DNA of 22,427 bases from JBBSUX01 sp038234045. Its GTDB lineage: Bacteria > Pseudomonadota > Gammaproteobacteria > Burkholderiales > Burkholderiaceae_C. Position 1 is the stretch's first letter, and each line of letters begins with the position of its first letter. This document shows, piece by piece, positions 1 through 7,274 of the stretch. Position numbers and translations under genes: made by a program. The stretch spans positions 1 to 22,427 of the forward strand of contig JBBSUX010000016.1 of the NCBI GenBank assembly GCA_038234045.1, given 5' to 3'. Under the pieces are notes generated by a model. That model was not told the origin of the DNA. It ran no database searches and worked only from the letters and a program-made list of their open reading frames with translations.

Positions 1-2
1 GA

Positions 3-212
3 CCTTCCCGGCGCTGGGCAGCATGGGGCTTGTTCGCCCTGACTCTGGCGGTCACACCCGCGCACTTCTACATGTTGCAGGTCCCGCAGCTTTTTCCCAC
101 CATTCCCTACTGGGTCCTCGTTGCACGCCTGCCGCTTCAGGTAGCGTTGCTGACCCTGATCGCATGGGTGGCGGTCAAAGCGGCTGCACGGCCCGCCGAG
201 CGGCTGGCGTAA
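3..212 (+). CDS. DoxX-like membrane protein, 3' end only
   Basis: The reading frame is open from the left edge of the window to a TAA at 210-212, so only the last 69 or so residues are present. They contain two hydrophobic segments, one around LFALTLAVTPAHFYM and one around LPLQVALLTLIAWVAV, with the motif IPYWVLVARLPLQ between them. A conserved proline, a Tyr/Met-rich first helix and an IPYW..RLPLQ stretch before the last helix is what I associate with small four-helix DoxX-family inner-membrane proteins, whose roles are mostly undefined. The start and the first helices lie outside the window. The TTG at 30 could be taken as a start, but the frame continues upstream and a 60-residue protein would be too short for the family. 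It converges on the minus-strand EamA transporter. Family assignment is by motif memory only. Confidence 0.55.
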   Translation, partial: PSRRWAAWGLFALTLAVTPAHFYMLQVPQLFPTIPYWVLVARLPLQVALLTLIAWVAVKAAARPAERLA

Positions 213-273
213 AGATCCGCTTCAAGCTGAGACCCTTCACTCAGGCAGATTGGGCGTATCTGCCATTTCTTCG

Positions 274-316
274 ATGAAAAGTGGCTCTAGCCTTTTTCCT
301 GAAAGCGCTACTAGCT
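274..316 (-). repeat. Dispersed AT-rich repeat, copy 1 (intergenic)
   Basis: Read on the minus strand, this 43-base stretch begins AGCTAGTAGCGCTT and ends CCACTTTTCAT. It aligns without gaps to the copies at 9943-9985 and 14738-14780: all three start AGCTAGTNGCGC(T/A)T, and the second block begins exactly 32 bases after the first in each. This copy lies between two convergent genes and is not in a credible gene. It resembles the short AT-rich dispersed repeats I remember from Comamonadaceae genomes. Repeat boundaries beyond the aligned core are uncertain; similarity may extend to about 335. Confidence 0.7.
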
Positions 317-362
317 ATCATATTCAGACAGCTACCGTCGACTGGAAGCGGCCAATTGATAT

Positions 363-1265
363 TCAGGTACCAGCGCCCGCTGCCACTTCCGGACGTGCCC
401 GCCGAGCGGATGCAAGCGCAGTGCCGCCGGAAGCCGCGATCACGCAGGCAATGGCCAACAGTTGCACCGCGTTCAGCCTTTCGCCCAAAAACAGCAAGCC
501 TGAGAGTGCACCAAGCGCTGGCTCGAGACTCAGCAGAATGCCGAAGGTATGCGCCGGCAAACGACCCAACGCGAACATTTCCAGGGAATAGGGAAGCGCA
601 CTGGAAAGCACCGCCAAGGCAAGTCCGGCGACCAGCAAGTTGGGCTGAAGCAGCGCCGAGCCCGCCTCGGCAATTCCGAAGGGCAATGTCAACACAGTCG
701 CGGCCGCCATGGCCAGCGCGAGCGCTGGTCCCGGGTGCACCTTTGCGGCGCGTTGTCCCAGAAGAATGTAGGCCGCCCACAGCACACCCGCAGCCAGCGC
801 AAACCCGACGCCTGTCGGGTCGAGCCCGGAGGAAAACTGCCAGAGCGGGAGCAGCAGGCTGACCCCGACAACCGCCAACGCAATCCAGACGAAATCAGCA
901 GGTCGGCGTGAACCCATGACCGCCACTGCCAAAGGCCCGGAGAATTCAAGCGCGATTGCCACGCCCAGCGGCACAGTCCGCAAGGAAAGATAAAAGCAGA
1001 GGTTCATCGCACCCAGCGCAAAACCGAACAGCACCGCCGCGCGGAGCTCGCGGGCACTCCAGCGAATGCGCCAGGGCCGCCAGAACATCAGCAGCAACGC
1101 GGCAGCGAAGCCCACGCGCAAGGTAGTGGTGCCCGCTGCGCCCAAAGGGCCGAAGAGCTGCTTGGCGAACGAGGCGCTCGCCGTCAGCGATGCCATTGAC
1201 CCCAGCAATGCCGCCATCGAAAGCCAAATGCGCGCCGGCGCTCGCTGGGCAGAAGATCGGGTCAT
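363..1265 (-). CDS. EamA-family transporter (RhtA-like exporter)
   Basis: A protein of about 300 residues made almost wholly of hydrophobic helices, around ten, arranged as two EamA repeats. The first repeat carries the LFGPLGAAGTTTLRVGFAA and RTVPLGVAIALEFSGPLAVAV stretches. The second carries LPYSLEMFALGRLPAHTFGILLSLEPALGAL, the tail typical of RhtA-type threonine/homoserine and related metabolite exporters. Substrate cannot be read from sequence. Two starts are possible: ATG at 1265, four bases after the original stop of the decayed aldo/keto reductase, with GAGG close upstream; or ATG at 1286, adding seven residues. I prefer 1265, although its Shine-Dalgarno spacing is short. It ends with TGA at 363-365 and converges on the DoxX-like gene, with repeat copy 1 in the gap. 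It sits with an aminotransferase and a second EamA gene on the same strand. Confidence 0.85.
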   Translation of the reverse strand: MTRSSAQRAPARIWLSMAALLGSMASLTASASFAKQLFGPLGAAGTTTLRVGFAAALLLMFWRPWRIRWSARELRAAVLFGFALGAMNLCFYLSLRTVPLGVAIALEFSGPLAVAVMGSRRPADFVWIALAVVGVSLLLPLWQFSSGLDPTGVGFALAAGVLWAAYILLGQRAAKVHPGPALALAMAAATVLTLPFGIAEAGSALLQPNLLVAGLALAVLSSALPYSLEMFALGRLPAHTFGILLSLEPALGALSGLLFLGERLNAVQLLAIACVIAASGGTALASARRARPEVAAGAGT

Positions 1266-1269
1266 CACC

Positions 1270-1909
1270 TCAGTCCAGGGCGGCATCCCGGTACCGCGAT
1301 TGCCGCTCGATCATCCAGCCGGGGTACTCGGGCGCAAGAGCGCTGACCTTGTCGAGGGCTGTCAGATCGTCGGCGGAGAGCTTCACCGAAGACGCGCCGA
1401 GTTTGTCCTTGAGTTGTTCCACTGACTTCGCGCCGACGATGACCGCCGCTCACGGCCTGACGTGACAACAGCCATGCCAGCGCAAAGCGTGCCATCGAAA
1501 CACCATGGCGCTCGGCGATCGGCCGCATAGCGTCCACGCAGGCAAAAGCCCGTGGCTTGTGCACTACAGGGAAGTCGAAATTGGCGCGGCGCGCACCCGG
1601 TGGCCCACTGCCGTCCGGATGGAACGCGCCGGTCAACAGGCCGCCTGAAAGCCGGCTCCACACCATGATGCCCAGGTTCTGATCCAGGCCTTCACCCACC
1701 AACATTTCCGAACGGCCGTGTGCGTACCCATTGGCGGTGTCGATGAAATTAACACCCGCGTCGAAGGCGGTGCGCAGTTGCGCATTCACCTCATCCTGGC
1801 CGAGCTGCCCGATAGTCCCCCACATGCCGTCCTGCCCGCCGAAAATCATGGTGCCAAGGCAAAGTTCCGAATCCTGGAGGCCGGTTCGACCGAGAACGCG
1901 ATAACGCAT
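1270..1909 (-). pseudogene. Aldo/keto reductase remnant (internal deletion plus frameshift)
   Basis: The first 74 residues are a good aldo/keto reductase N-terminus (RVLGRTGL, LCLGTMIFGG, FIDTANGYAHGRSE with the active-site Asp57 and Tyr62). At residue 75, near 1685, the sequence jumps to the C-terminal third (DQNLGIMVWSRLSGGLLTG, then FALAWLLSRQAV). About 130 residues usual for the family are missing, including the segments carrying the catalytic Lys and His. Near 1450 the frame also shifts by one base: after LLSRQAV, the expected VIVGAKSVEQLKDKLG and the tail APEYPGWMIERQ appear in another frame, ending at a TGA at 1270-1272. The uninterrupted reading frame instead runs out of frame to 1265. 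With the catalytic residues gone and the C-terminus shifted, this is very unlikely to be an active reductase. The remaining regions are still readable, so the decay looks fairly recent. Confidence 0.85.
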
Positions 1910-2152
1910 AGTTCACATCTTTCGCAAGGAAGAAAAAATCCACGGGGCCACTGTGCAGCGCCGCGCATGGCCGATCAATGGTGCGCGATCGCGCGGACTC
2001 TGCTGAGTGGCTGCGCCACTGCTCCCCAAGCCCAAGATCGCCGGTTCATCTACCAACTGCGTGCAAACAGCTGCACCTTGTTCATGCGGGACCGGCCGGC
2101 GATATTCTTCTTTTTGACCTGCGATCATCTTGCCTTGCGGGATGCTCGCGCT
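1910..2152. other. Intergenic region with two short palindromes
   Basis: About 240 bases separate the end of the aminotransferase gene from the start of the reductase remnant. I see a perfect 12-base palindrome, GCGCGATCGCGC, at 1983-1994. There is also a six-base-pair hairpin with a three-base loop, AGTGGC-TGC-GCCACT, at 2006-2020. Neither is followed by a T-run, so I do not call a terminator. No promoter hexamers or Shine-Dalgarno for the reductase remnant stand out. No credible small gene was found on either strand. Confidence 0.4.
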
Positions 2153-3352
2153 TCAGGCTTCCTGCAGCGCCGCTTTCAAGCGCCCGACACCTTCGGTGAT
2201 TTTTTCTGCGTCAGCCGTTGCGAAGCTCAGGCGCAGGGTGGAAATATCCGGCTTCTGGGCGAAAAACGGCGCTCCCGGAACAAAAGCCACCTTCTGCGCG
2301 ATAGCCCGCTTGGCGAACTCGCCCGCATCGGCCAGGCCGCCACCGGCGCCGGTGAGGCGTGCCCAGAAGAACAGGCCGCCCTGCGGCTGCGTGAATTCGA
2401 TGGCATCGCCCAGATCGCGTTGCAGGCATTCGCCCATGACAGCTGCCCGCTCGCCGTACACCTTGCGCACATGATCCAAGGTTGCCGGCATCCGGCCGCT
2501 TTTCAGGTACTGGGCCGCAGTCGCCTGTGCGAAGGTACTGGTATGCGCGTCGCTGAACTGCTTGCACATGGTGGCGCGCGCCAATAGCTCGGGCGGTGCA
2601 ATCATCCAGCCCACGCGCAAACCGGGGCTCAGCACCTTGCTCATGCTGCCGCAATGCACGATCAATTCGCGGCTGCCTGGCACTTCGGCGCTCATTGCCA
2701 GCAGTGATGGCGGTGGCGGCGCGGCGCCAAAGTAAAGGTCGCCATACGGGTCGTCTTCCACCACCACCGTGCCCGTTCGCGCCGCAATCTCCAGGACACG
2801 CTTGCGCCGATCCGTGCTCAGGAGCGCACCGCTGGGATTGCCGAAGGTGGGAATCAGATAGACCAGTCGCGGCTTGTGTTCGGCGATCAAGCGCTCAAGG
2901 GCGTCGGGCTCCACGCCGCCCGAATCTACCGGCGCACTCACCAGATCTGCGCCGTAAAGTCGAAAACACTGAATCGTCGCCAGAAACGTCGGCCCTTCGA
3001 CGATCACCTTGTCACCGGGATTGATCAGCGTCTTGCCGACCAGATCCAGCGCTTGCTGACTGCCCGTAGTGACGATCAGCTCATCGGGTTGAACGGTTGC
3101 TCCTTTAGCCACCATGAAAGCAGCGAGTTGCTCCCGCAGCGGGCCGTAGCCTTCGGTGGCGCCGTATTGCAGCGCCGGGCCAGCCTCTTCCGCCAGCGCC
3201 CGGGCACTGGCTTCGCGGATGCCTACCACATCGAACATGGCACTGTCGGGGAAACCACCTGCAAAGCTGATGATGCCGGGCTTGCCGAGCAGCTTGAAGA
3301 GTTCGCGGATGGCAGAGGTTTCAATGGCGTCGAGGCGCGAGGCAAATTGCAT
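2153..3352 (-). CDS. PLP-dependent class I/II aminotransferase (2-aminoadipate/LysN-like)
   Basis: A complete 399-residue fold-type I aminotransferase, the usual length for the family. It has IISFAGGFPD near the N-terminus, LQYGATEGYGPLREQLA, the cofactor loop TTGSQQALDLVGK, IPTFGNPSGALLS, the Asp-containing VVEDDPYGDLYF, and SMSKVLSPGLRVGW with the PLP-binding Lys at about residue 239. This motif set matches the group containing 2-aminoadipate and aromatic/multisubstrate aminotransferases and the catalytic domain of MocR regulators. No GntR DNA-binding domain is present, so it is a stand-alone enzyme. The true amino donor cannot be told from sequence. The ATG at 3352 begins MQFASRLDAIETSAIRELF, a normal family start, though no clear Shine-Dalgarno precedes it. 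It lies 76 bases downstream of an EamA transporter on the same strand, so a joint role in amino-acid turnover and export is possible but inferred. Confidence 0.9.
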   Translation of the reverse strand: MQFASRLDAIETSAIRELFKLLGKPGIISFAGGFPDSAMFDVVGIREASARALAEEAGPALQYGATEGYGPLREQLAAFMVAKGATVQPDELIVTTGSQQALDLVGKTLINPGDKVIVEGPTFLATIQCFRLYGADLVSAPVDSGGVEPDALERLIAEHKPRLVYLIPTFGNPSGALLSTDRRKRVLEIAARTGTVVVEDDPYGDLYFGAAPPPPSLLAMSAEVPGSRELIVHCGSMSKVLSPGLRVGWMIAPPELLARATMCKQFSDAHTSTFAQATAAQYLKSGRMPATLDHVRKVYGERAAVMGECLQRDLGDAIEFTQPQGGLFFWARLTGAGGGLADAGEFAKRAIAQKVAFVPGAPFFAQKPDISTLRLSFATADAEKITEGVGRLKAALQEA

Positions 3353-3428
3353 GGGGTGGTTGGTTTCTTGAGAGAGGTGCGCGCAATTGTCGCCAATCCG
3401 CTCCCTGAATGCATTGCCGACTGCCTCG

Positions 3429-4265
3429 TCAAGCCCGACGGCGCGGCGCCAGCACTACCAAGGCGATGCCGCCAAGCAGCGCCGCCCCGGACCACCCGAG
3501 CCGCGCCGTCCAGTGCTCGCCAAGCAAGGCAACGCCGCCCAAGCCGGCTAGCAGGGGAACGCTCAGTTGCACCGTGGCTGCGATGCTCGCAGGCAGACGC
3601 GGCAGCACGGCATACCAGACGATGTAGCCCAACCCCGAGGTAATGGCGCCAGAACACAGCGCGTAGCCGAGCCCTTGGACGCTGACGCCGACGTGCGAAT
3701 ACAGGGCCGCCACCAGAACGATTGCGAACGGAGCAGCACGCAGAAAGTTTCCAGCTGTGGCCGCGCCAGCGTCGCGCACTGACCTCCCGCACAGGGAGTA
3801 CGCACCCCAGCCTACGCCGGCGGCGAGCATCAACAATGCGCCGCCGATCGGCGGTGCAGTCAGACCCGGCAGCAGCAACAGCACAACGCCACCCGTGGCG
3901 ATCAGCATGCCGATCCACTGCAGCCGCGACAGCCGCTCCCCCCGCCAGAGACCGGTTGCAATCATGGTGGCCTGCACCGCGCCGAAAAGCAGCAGCGCAC
4001 CGACGCCTGCTGGCAGGCTCACATAGGCAAACGAGAATGCAGCCGCATACCCGAACAGCATCAGAGCGGCCCGCCAACTGCCGTCCTGCCATGGCGATGC
4101 GCCGCGCAAGCGCACCACAATGGCCAGCATCAGCGCCCCGGAGCAAAGACGCAGGGCGGTGAATGCAGCGGGGTCGATGGAACCGCTCTTGAGCGCCATC
4201 CTGCAAAGCAGGGAGTTGGCTGCAAAAGCCAACATGGCCAGCACCGTCAGAAAAAATAGACGCAT
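3429..4265 (-). CDS. EamA-family transporter
   Basis: A 278-residue inner-membrane protein with about ten predicted helices in two five-helix EamA halves. The first half starts MRLFFLTVLAMLAFAANSLLCRMAL, with FTALRLCSGALML. The second has GVGWGAYSLCGR, and the characteristic late stretch GLGYIVWYAVLPRLPASIAATVQLSVPLLAGLGGVALLGE, typical of drug/metabolite transporters. Substrate is unknown. It is distinct from the RhtA-like gene at 363-1265 and not a recent duplicate of it. The start ATG at 4263-4265 is only 11 bases from the ATG of the divergent nth gene. Promoters for both genes must therefore lie inside coding sequence, or one of the starts is further in. Confidence 0.88.
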   Translation of the reverse strand: MRLFFLTVLAMLAFAANSLLCRMALKSGSIDPAAFTALRLCSGALMLAIVVRLRGASPWQDGSWRAALMLFGYAAAFSFAYVSLPAGVGALLLFGAVQATMIATGLWRGERLSRLQWIGMLIATGGVVLLLLPGLTAPPIGGALLMLAAGVGWGAYSLCGRSVRDAGAATAGNFLRAAPFAIVLVAALYSHVGVSVQGLGYALCSGAITSGLGYIVWYAVLPRLPASIAATVQLSVPLLAGLGGVALLGEHWTARLGWSGAALLGGIALVVLAPRRRA

Positions 4266-4276
4266 TGGTTAGCATT

Positions 4277-4915
4277 ATGAAAACTTCCTCGATCTCACCT
4301 TTTTTCGCCATCCTTGAGGCCGCGAATCCCGACCCGCAGACCGAACTGGAATACTCCACCCCGTTCGAGCTGCTGGCCGCTGTACTGCTGAGCGCACAGG
4401 CCACCGACGTGGGCGTGAACAAGGCAACGCGGCGCCTTTTTCCCGTCGCCAATACGCCTCAGGCACTCATTGAAATGGGTCTGGAGACACTGCAGGAATA
4501 CTTGAAGACGACCGGGCTCTACCGCACCAAATCAAAGAACTTGCTGGCCACCTGCCGGATCCTGATGGATGACTATGCGGGCGAGGTCCCGCATACGCGG
4601 GAGGCGCTAGAAAGCTTGCCCGGTGTCGGTCGCAAGACCGCGAATGTGGTGCTGAATGTGGCGTTCGGCGAGCCGACGATGGCGGTGGATACGCACATCT
4701 TTCGCGTCGCAAACCGTACCGGTCTGGCTCCGGGCAAGACCCCGCTTGCGGTGGAATTGAAACTCCTGAAACGTATCCCGCAGGTGTACCTGCCGCACGC
4801 CCACCACTGGCTGATATTGCACGGGCGCTACGTATGCGTAGCGCGCAAGCCGCGATGCTGGGAATGTGCGGTGGCCGAGCTGTGCGACTATCGGGCGAAG
4901 ACCGTTGCGCCCTGA
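4277..4915 (+). CDS. nth: Endonuclease III (DNA glycosylase/AP lyase)
   Basis: Nth removes oxidised pyrimidines from DNA and cleaves the resulting abasic site in base excision repair. From the ATG at 4277 the protein is 212 residues, close to the E. coli enzyme. Visible features are TPFELLAAVLLSAQATDVGVNKATRRLF, the helix-hairpin-helix LPGVGRKTAN with catalytic Lys120, VDTHIFRVANRT with catalytic Asp138, HHWLILHGRYVC, and a perfect C-X6-C-X2-C-X5-C iron-sulfur cluster motif at the C-terminus. Lys and Asp fall at the same numbers as in E. coli Nth when counted from 4277, which favours this ATG over an in-frame TTG at 4265. There is no obvious Shine-Dalgarno. It is followed 44 bases later by the diguanylate cyclase gene. 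Confidence 0.97.
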   Translation: MKTSSISPFFAILEAANPDPQTELEYSTPFELLAAVLLSAQATDVGVNKATRRLFPVANTPQALIEMGLETLQEYLKTTGLYRTKSKNLLATCRILMDDYAGEVPHTREALESLPGVGRKTANVVLNVAFGEPTMAVDTHIFRVANRTGLAPGKTPLAVELKLLKRIPQVYLPHAHHWLILHGRYVCVARKPRCWECAVAELCDYRAKTVAP

Positions 4916-4959
4916 ACCTCCCACCACCCATCTAACGTCCCACGCAACCGCGCACTCGC

Positions 4960-6138
4960 ATGCACGAATTTTTCCTTGCGATGGATCCACGTTCGATCAT
5001 CCTGCTTGCAGGCGTCATGAATCTGGTGATGGGCGTGGTGCTATACGCGCTGCAGCGCGGAACTCCGATTGGGGTTGTTGGCCTGCGCGAATGGGCACTT
5101 GCTCCGTTTGCGTCGCTTGCCAGCACGCTGCTTTTCGGACTCCGCGGGATATTGCCGGAGGCGCTCAGCATCACGGTCGCCAACATGGTGCTGTTCGTCA
5201 GCTTCCTGCTTTACTTTTCCGGCAGTCTGCAATTTCTTGGCCAAGGCCGCCTCGCTCGTAAATGGTGGTGGTCAATCGTGGTGGGCGGTCTGCCGCTGGC
5301 CTGGTTCAGCTCCGTGCAGCCGCGCTACGACATACGGCTCGGCATCATCACGACGCTCGTCACTATTGTTTTTCTGCTGCATGCACGGCTCTACATCCGT
5401 GCGGGTGCGCGGACTTTCGGCCAGAGCTTCATGGTTGCGGTACTGTTCTTGCAGGCTACGGTAGCGGCAGCACGGCTGGTCACTGTGCTCGCTGGAGAGG
5501 TCGGCTCGGGTTTGCTCGAGAAATCCTGGATTCAGTCTCTCTACATCGCTACGTTCTCATTCGCCGCGCTACTTCTCAGCATTGCCTGCATCGTGATGGC
5601 CACGGAGCGAGTTCGGGAGGAATTCGAAGCCCTGGCATCCCGCGACAGTCTCACCGGCATGCTCAACCGCGGCGCCTGGATGAAGGCTTGCGAGGCCGCC
5701 TGGAAACGCTGCACACGCATCAATCAGCCGCTGGCAGTGATGATGCTGGATGCAGATCATTTCAAGAACATTAACGACACGTACGGCCATCAGCTGGGAG
5801 ATGCCATGCTGCGTGAATGGGGAGCGCGCCTGGCGCAGCCGCTGAGACGCGGAGATCACTTGGGACGCTACGGCGGCGAGGAGTTTGCCATCGTGCTGCC
5901 GATGGCCAATGCGCAGGAAGCTCTCGCCATCGCGACGCGGCTGCGCACGGCACTCGCCGAGCCCTTTCATAGCGCTAGCGACCTCGCGCGTCAGGGCATT
6001 TCGCCTTGCACCGCAAGTATCGGGATTGCCATCTCGGGTGACGATAAAGAAGACGTTGACCACCTCATTGCGCGCGCAGACGCTGCGCTATACCGGGCCA
6101 AGGAGACCGGCCGCAACCGCGTCGATTTGGCCGATTGA
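4960..6138 (+). CDS. Membrane-anchored diguanylate cyclase (GGDEF)
   Basis: A 392-residue protein. Residues 1-215 or so carry six to seven hydrophobic segments, resembling seven-helix sensory membrane modules without a named domain I can assign. The C-terminal 170 residues form a GGDEF domain: DSLTGMLNRGAW, MMLDADHFKNINDTYGHQLGD, GGEEF at residues 305-309 and ASIGIA. The active-site motif is intact and an RxxD inhibitory site (RRGD, 296-299) sits five residues upstream. The protein should therefore make c-di-GMP from two GTP molecules and be product-inhibited. The start could be ATG 4960 or ATG 4981; neither has a clear Shine-Dalgarno. The gene ends six bases from the convergent cobT stop. 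Confidence 0.93.
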   Translation: MHEFFLAMDPRSIILLAGVMNLVMGVVLYALQRGTPIGVVGLREWALAPFASLASTLLFGLRGILPEALSITVANMVLFVSFLLYFSGSLQFLGQGRLARKWWWSIVVGGLPLAWFSSVQPRYDIRLGIITTLVTIVFLLHARLYIRAGARTFGQSFMVAVLFLQATVAAARLVTVLAGEVGSGLLEKSWIQSLYIATFSFAALLLSIACIVMATERVREEFEALASRDSLTGMLNRGAWMKACEAAWKRCTRINQPLAVMMLDADHFKNINDTYGHQLGDAMLREWGARLAQPLRRGDHLGRYGGEEFAIVLPMANAQEALAIATRLRTALAEPFHSASDLARQGISPCTASIGIAISGDDKEDVDHLIARADAALYRAKETGRNRVDLAD

Positions 6139-6144
6139 GTGCGC

Positions 6145-7236
6145 CTACTCAGCCCTTGGCTGATCCACTCCGGCCGAATCGAAACTCGCCACCTCCCGCA
6201 GGATGAGACAGGCAGAAACCACCAACGGCCAGGCCAGCGCCGCACCCGAACCTTCCCCGAGGCGCAGACGCAAATCGAGCAATGGCTCGACGCCCAGATG
6301 CTGAAGCATGCGTGCATGTCCATGTTCGTGCGATCGGTGCGAAAAGACGCAGCGCTGCAGCACTTGTGGGAGAAGGCCCCGCGCAACCAGCACAGCAGCT
6401 CCGGTGATGAATCCGTCCACCACGATCACGCGGCGCTCCGATGCGGCTTGCATTACCGTGCCGACCAAGGCCGCAATCTCGAATCCGCCGAAGGCCGCAA
6501 GCGCATCGAGCGGTGCAGTGGCATCCGCGTGCAGGTTCAGGACACCACGCAGCACGGCGCGTTTGCGCTGAAGTCCCTCAGCATCGAGCCCGGTACCGGC
6601 GCCGGTGCAATCGTCGATGTCCTGCCCGCTCAAACGCGCCAGCAGCATCGACGCCGCAGACGTGTTGCCGATCCCCATCTCGCCCAGCAATAGCGCATTG
6701 CCAGGCAGCGCACGCACGGCCGCTGCGCCGTGCTCCATCGCAGTGTTGCACTGCGCTGCGCTCATCGCAGGACCGATGGACGCGTCTGCCGTGCCCGCAG
6801 CCACCTTGCACTGCAGGAGCCCGGGGCGCGGCGTAAATTCGTGCCGAACACCGCAGTCCATGACGGTGAGCGCAATGCCATGCTGCCGTGCCAGCACACT
6901 CACAGCCGCGCCGCCTGCCAGGAAGTTCTTGACCATCTGCCAGGTGACATCGCTGGGATAGGCAGACACCCCGCGCGCAGCCAGCCCGTGATCCGCCGCG
7001 CATACCAGCATCTGCGGCGAATCCAGTTGCGGCGCATCGCTGCCCAGGATGAGTCCAACGCGCAGCGCAAGCTCCTCGAGCATGCCAAGTGAGCCGAGTG
7101 GTTTGGTCTTGTGGTCGAGTGTGTGCTGCAGGCGGGCGCGCAACGCGGGATCGTCAAGATCCGGGACGGCAGGAAACAAATACTCCGAGTGCGGCTGCTC
7201 GGGTTGGGAAGCCTCGATCGGTTCAGCGGTTTGCAT
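6145..7236 (-). CDS. cobT: Nicotinate-nucleotide-dimethylbenzimidazole phosphoribosyltransferase
   Basis: CobT transfers phosphoribose from nicotinate mononucleotide to dimethylbenzimidazole, giving alpha-ribazole phosphate, the activated lower ligand of B12. The 363-residue protein shows TKPLGSLGMLEELALR, LVCAADHGLAARGVSAYP, LLLGEMGIGNTSAASML, DDCTGAGTGL, ALAAFGGFEIAALVG and RLGEGSGAALA. The Glu in the last motif (about residue 328) is the expected catalytic base. The N-terminal 20 residues are poorly conserved and a downstream start is possible. It is the last gene of the minus-strand B12 run, 38 bases after cobQ. In many Burkholderiales I would expect cobS and a phosphatase gene after it; here the strand switches at once to the convergent diguanylate cyclase. 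Confidence 0.96.
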   Translation of the reverse strand: MQTAEPIEASQPEQPHSEYLFPAVPDLDDPALRARLQHTLDHKTKPLGSLGMLEELALRVGLILGSDAPQLDSPQMLVCAADHGLAARGVSAYPSDVTWQMVKNFLAGGAAVSVLARQHGIALTVMDCGVRHEFTPRPGLLQCKVAAGTADASIGPAMSAAQCNTAMEHGAAAVRALPGNALLLGEMGIGNTSAASMLLARLSGQDIDDCTGAGTGLDAEGLQRKRAVLRGVLNLHADATAPLDALAAFGGFEIAALVGTVMQAASERRVIVVDGFITGAAVLVARGLLPQVLQRCVFSHRSHEHGHARMLQHLGVEPLLDLRLRLGEGSGAALAWPLVVSACLILREVASFDSAGVDQPRAE

Positions 7237-7274
7237 GGGTGAGGAAGGATATTTCTCGGACGTAGATGAAACCG

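Noticed and set aside
2006..2020. Hairpin AGTGGC-TGC-GCCACT between the aminotransferase and reductase genes as a terminator
   Set aside because: No T-run follows on either strand, and on the minus strand it lies between genes that could be read together.
1718..2587. A 289-codon plus-strand open frame opposite the reductase remnant and the aminotransferase
   Set aside because: It spans an intergenic region and parts of two minus-strand coding regions, shows no family motif, and mirrors their codon periodicity.
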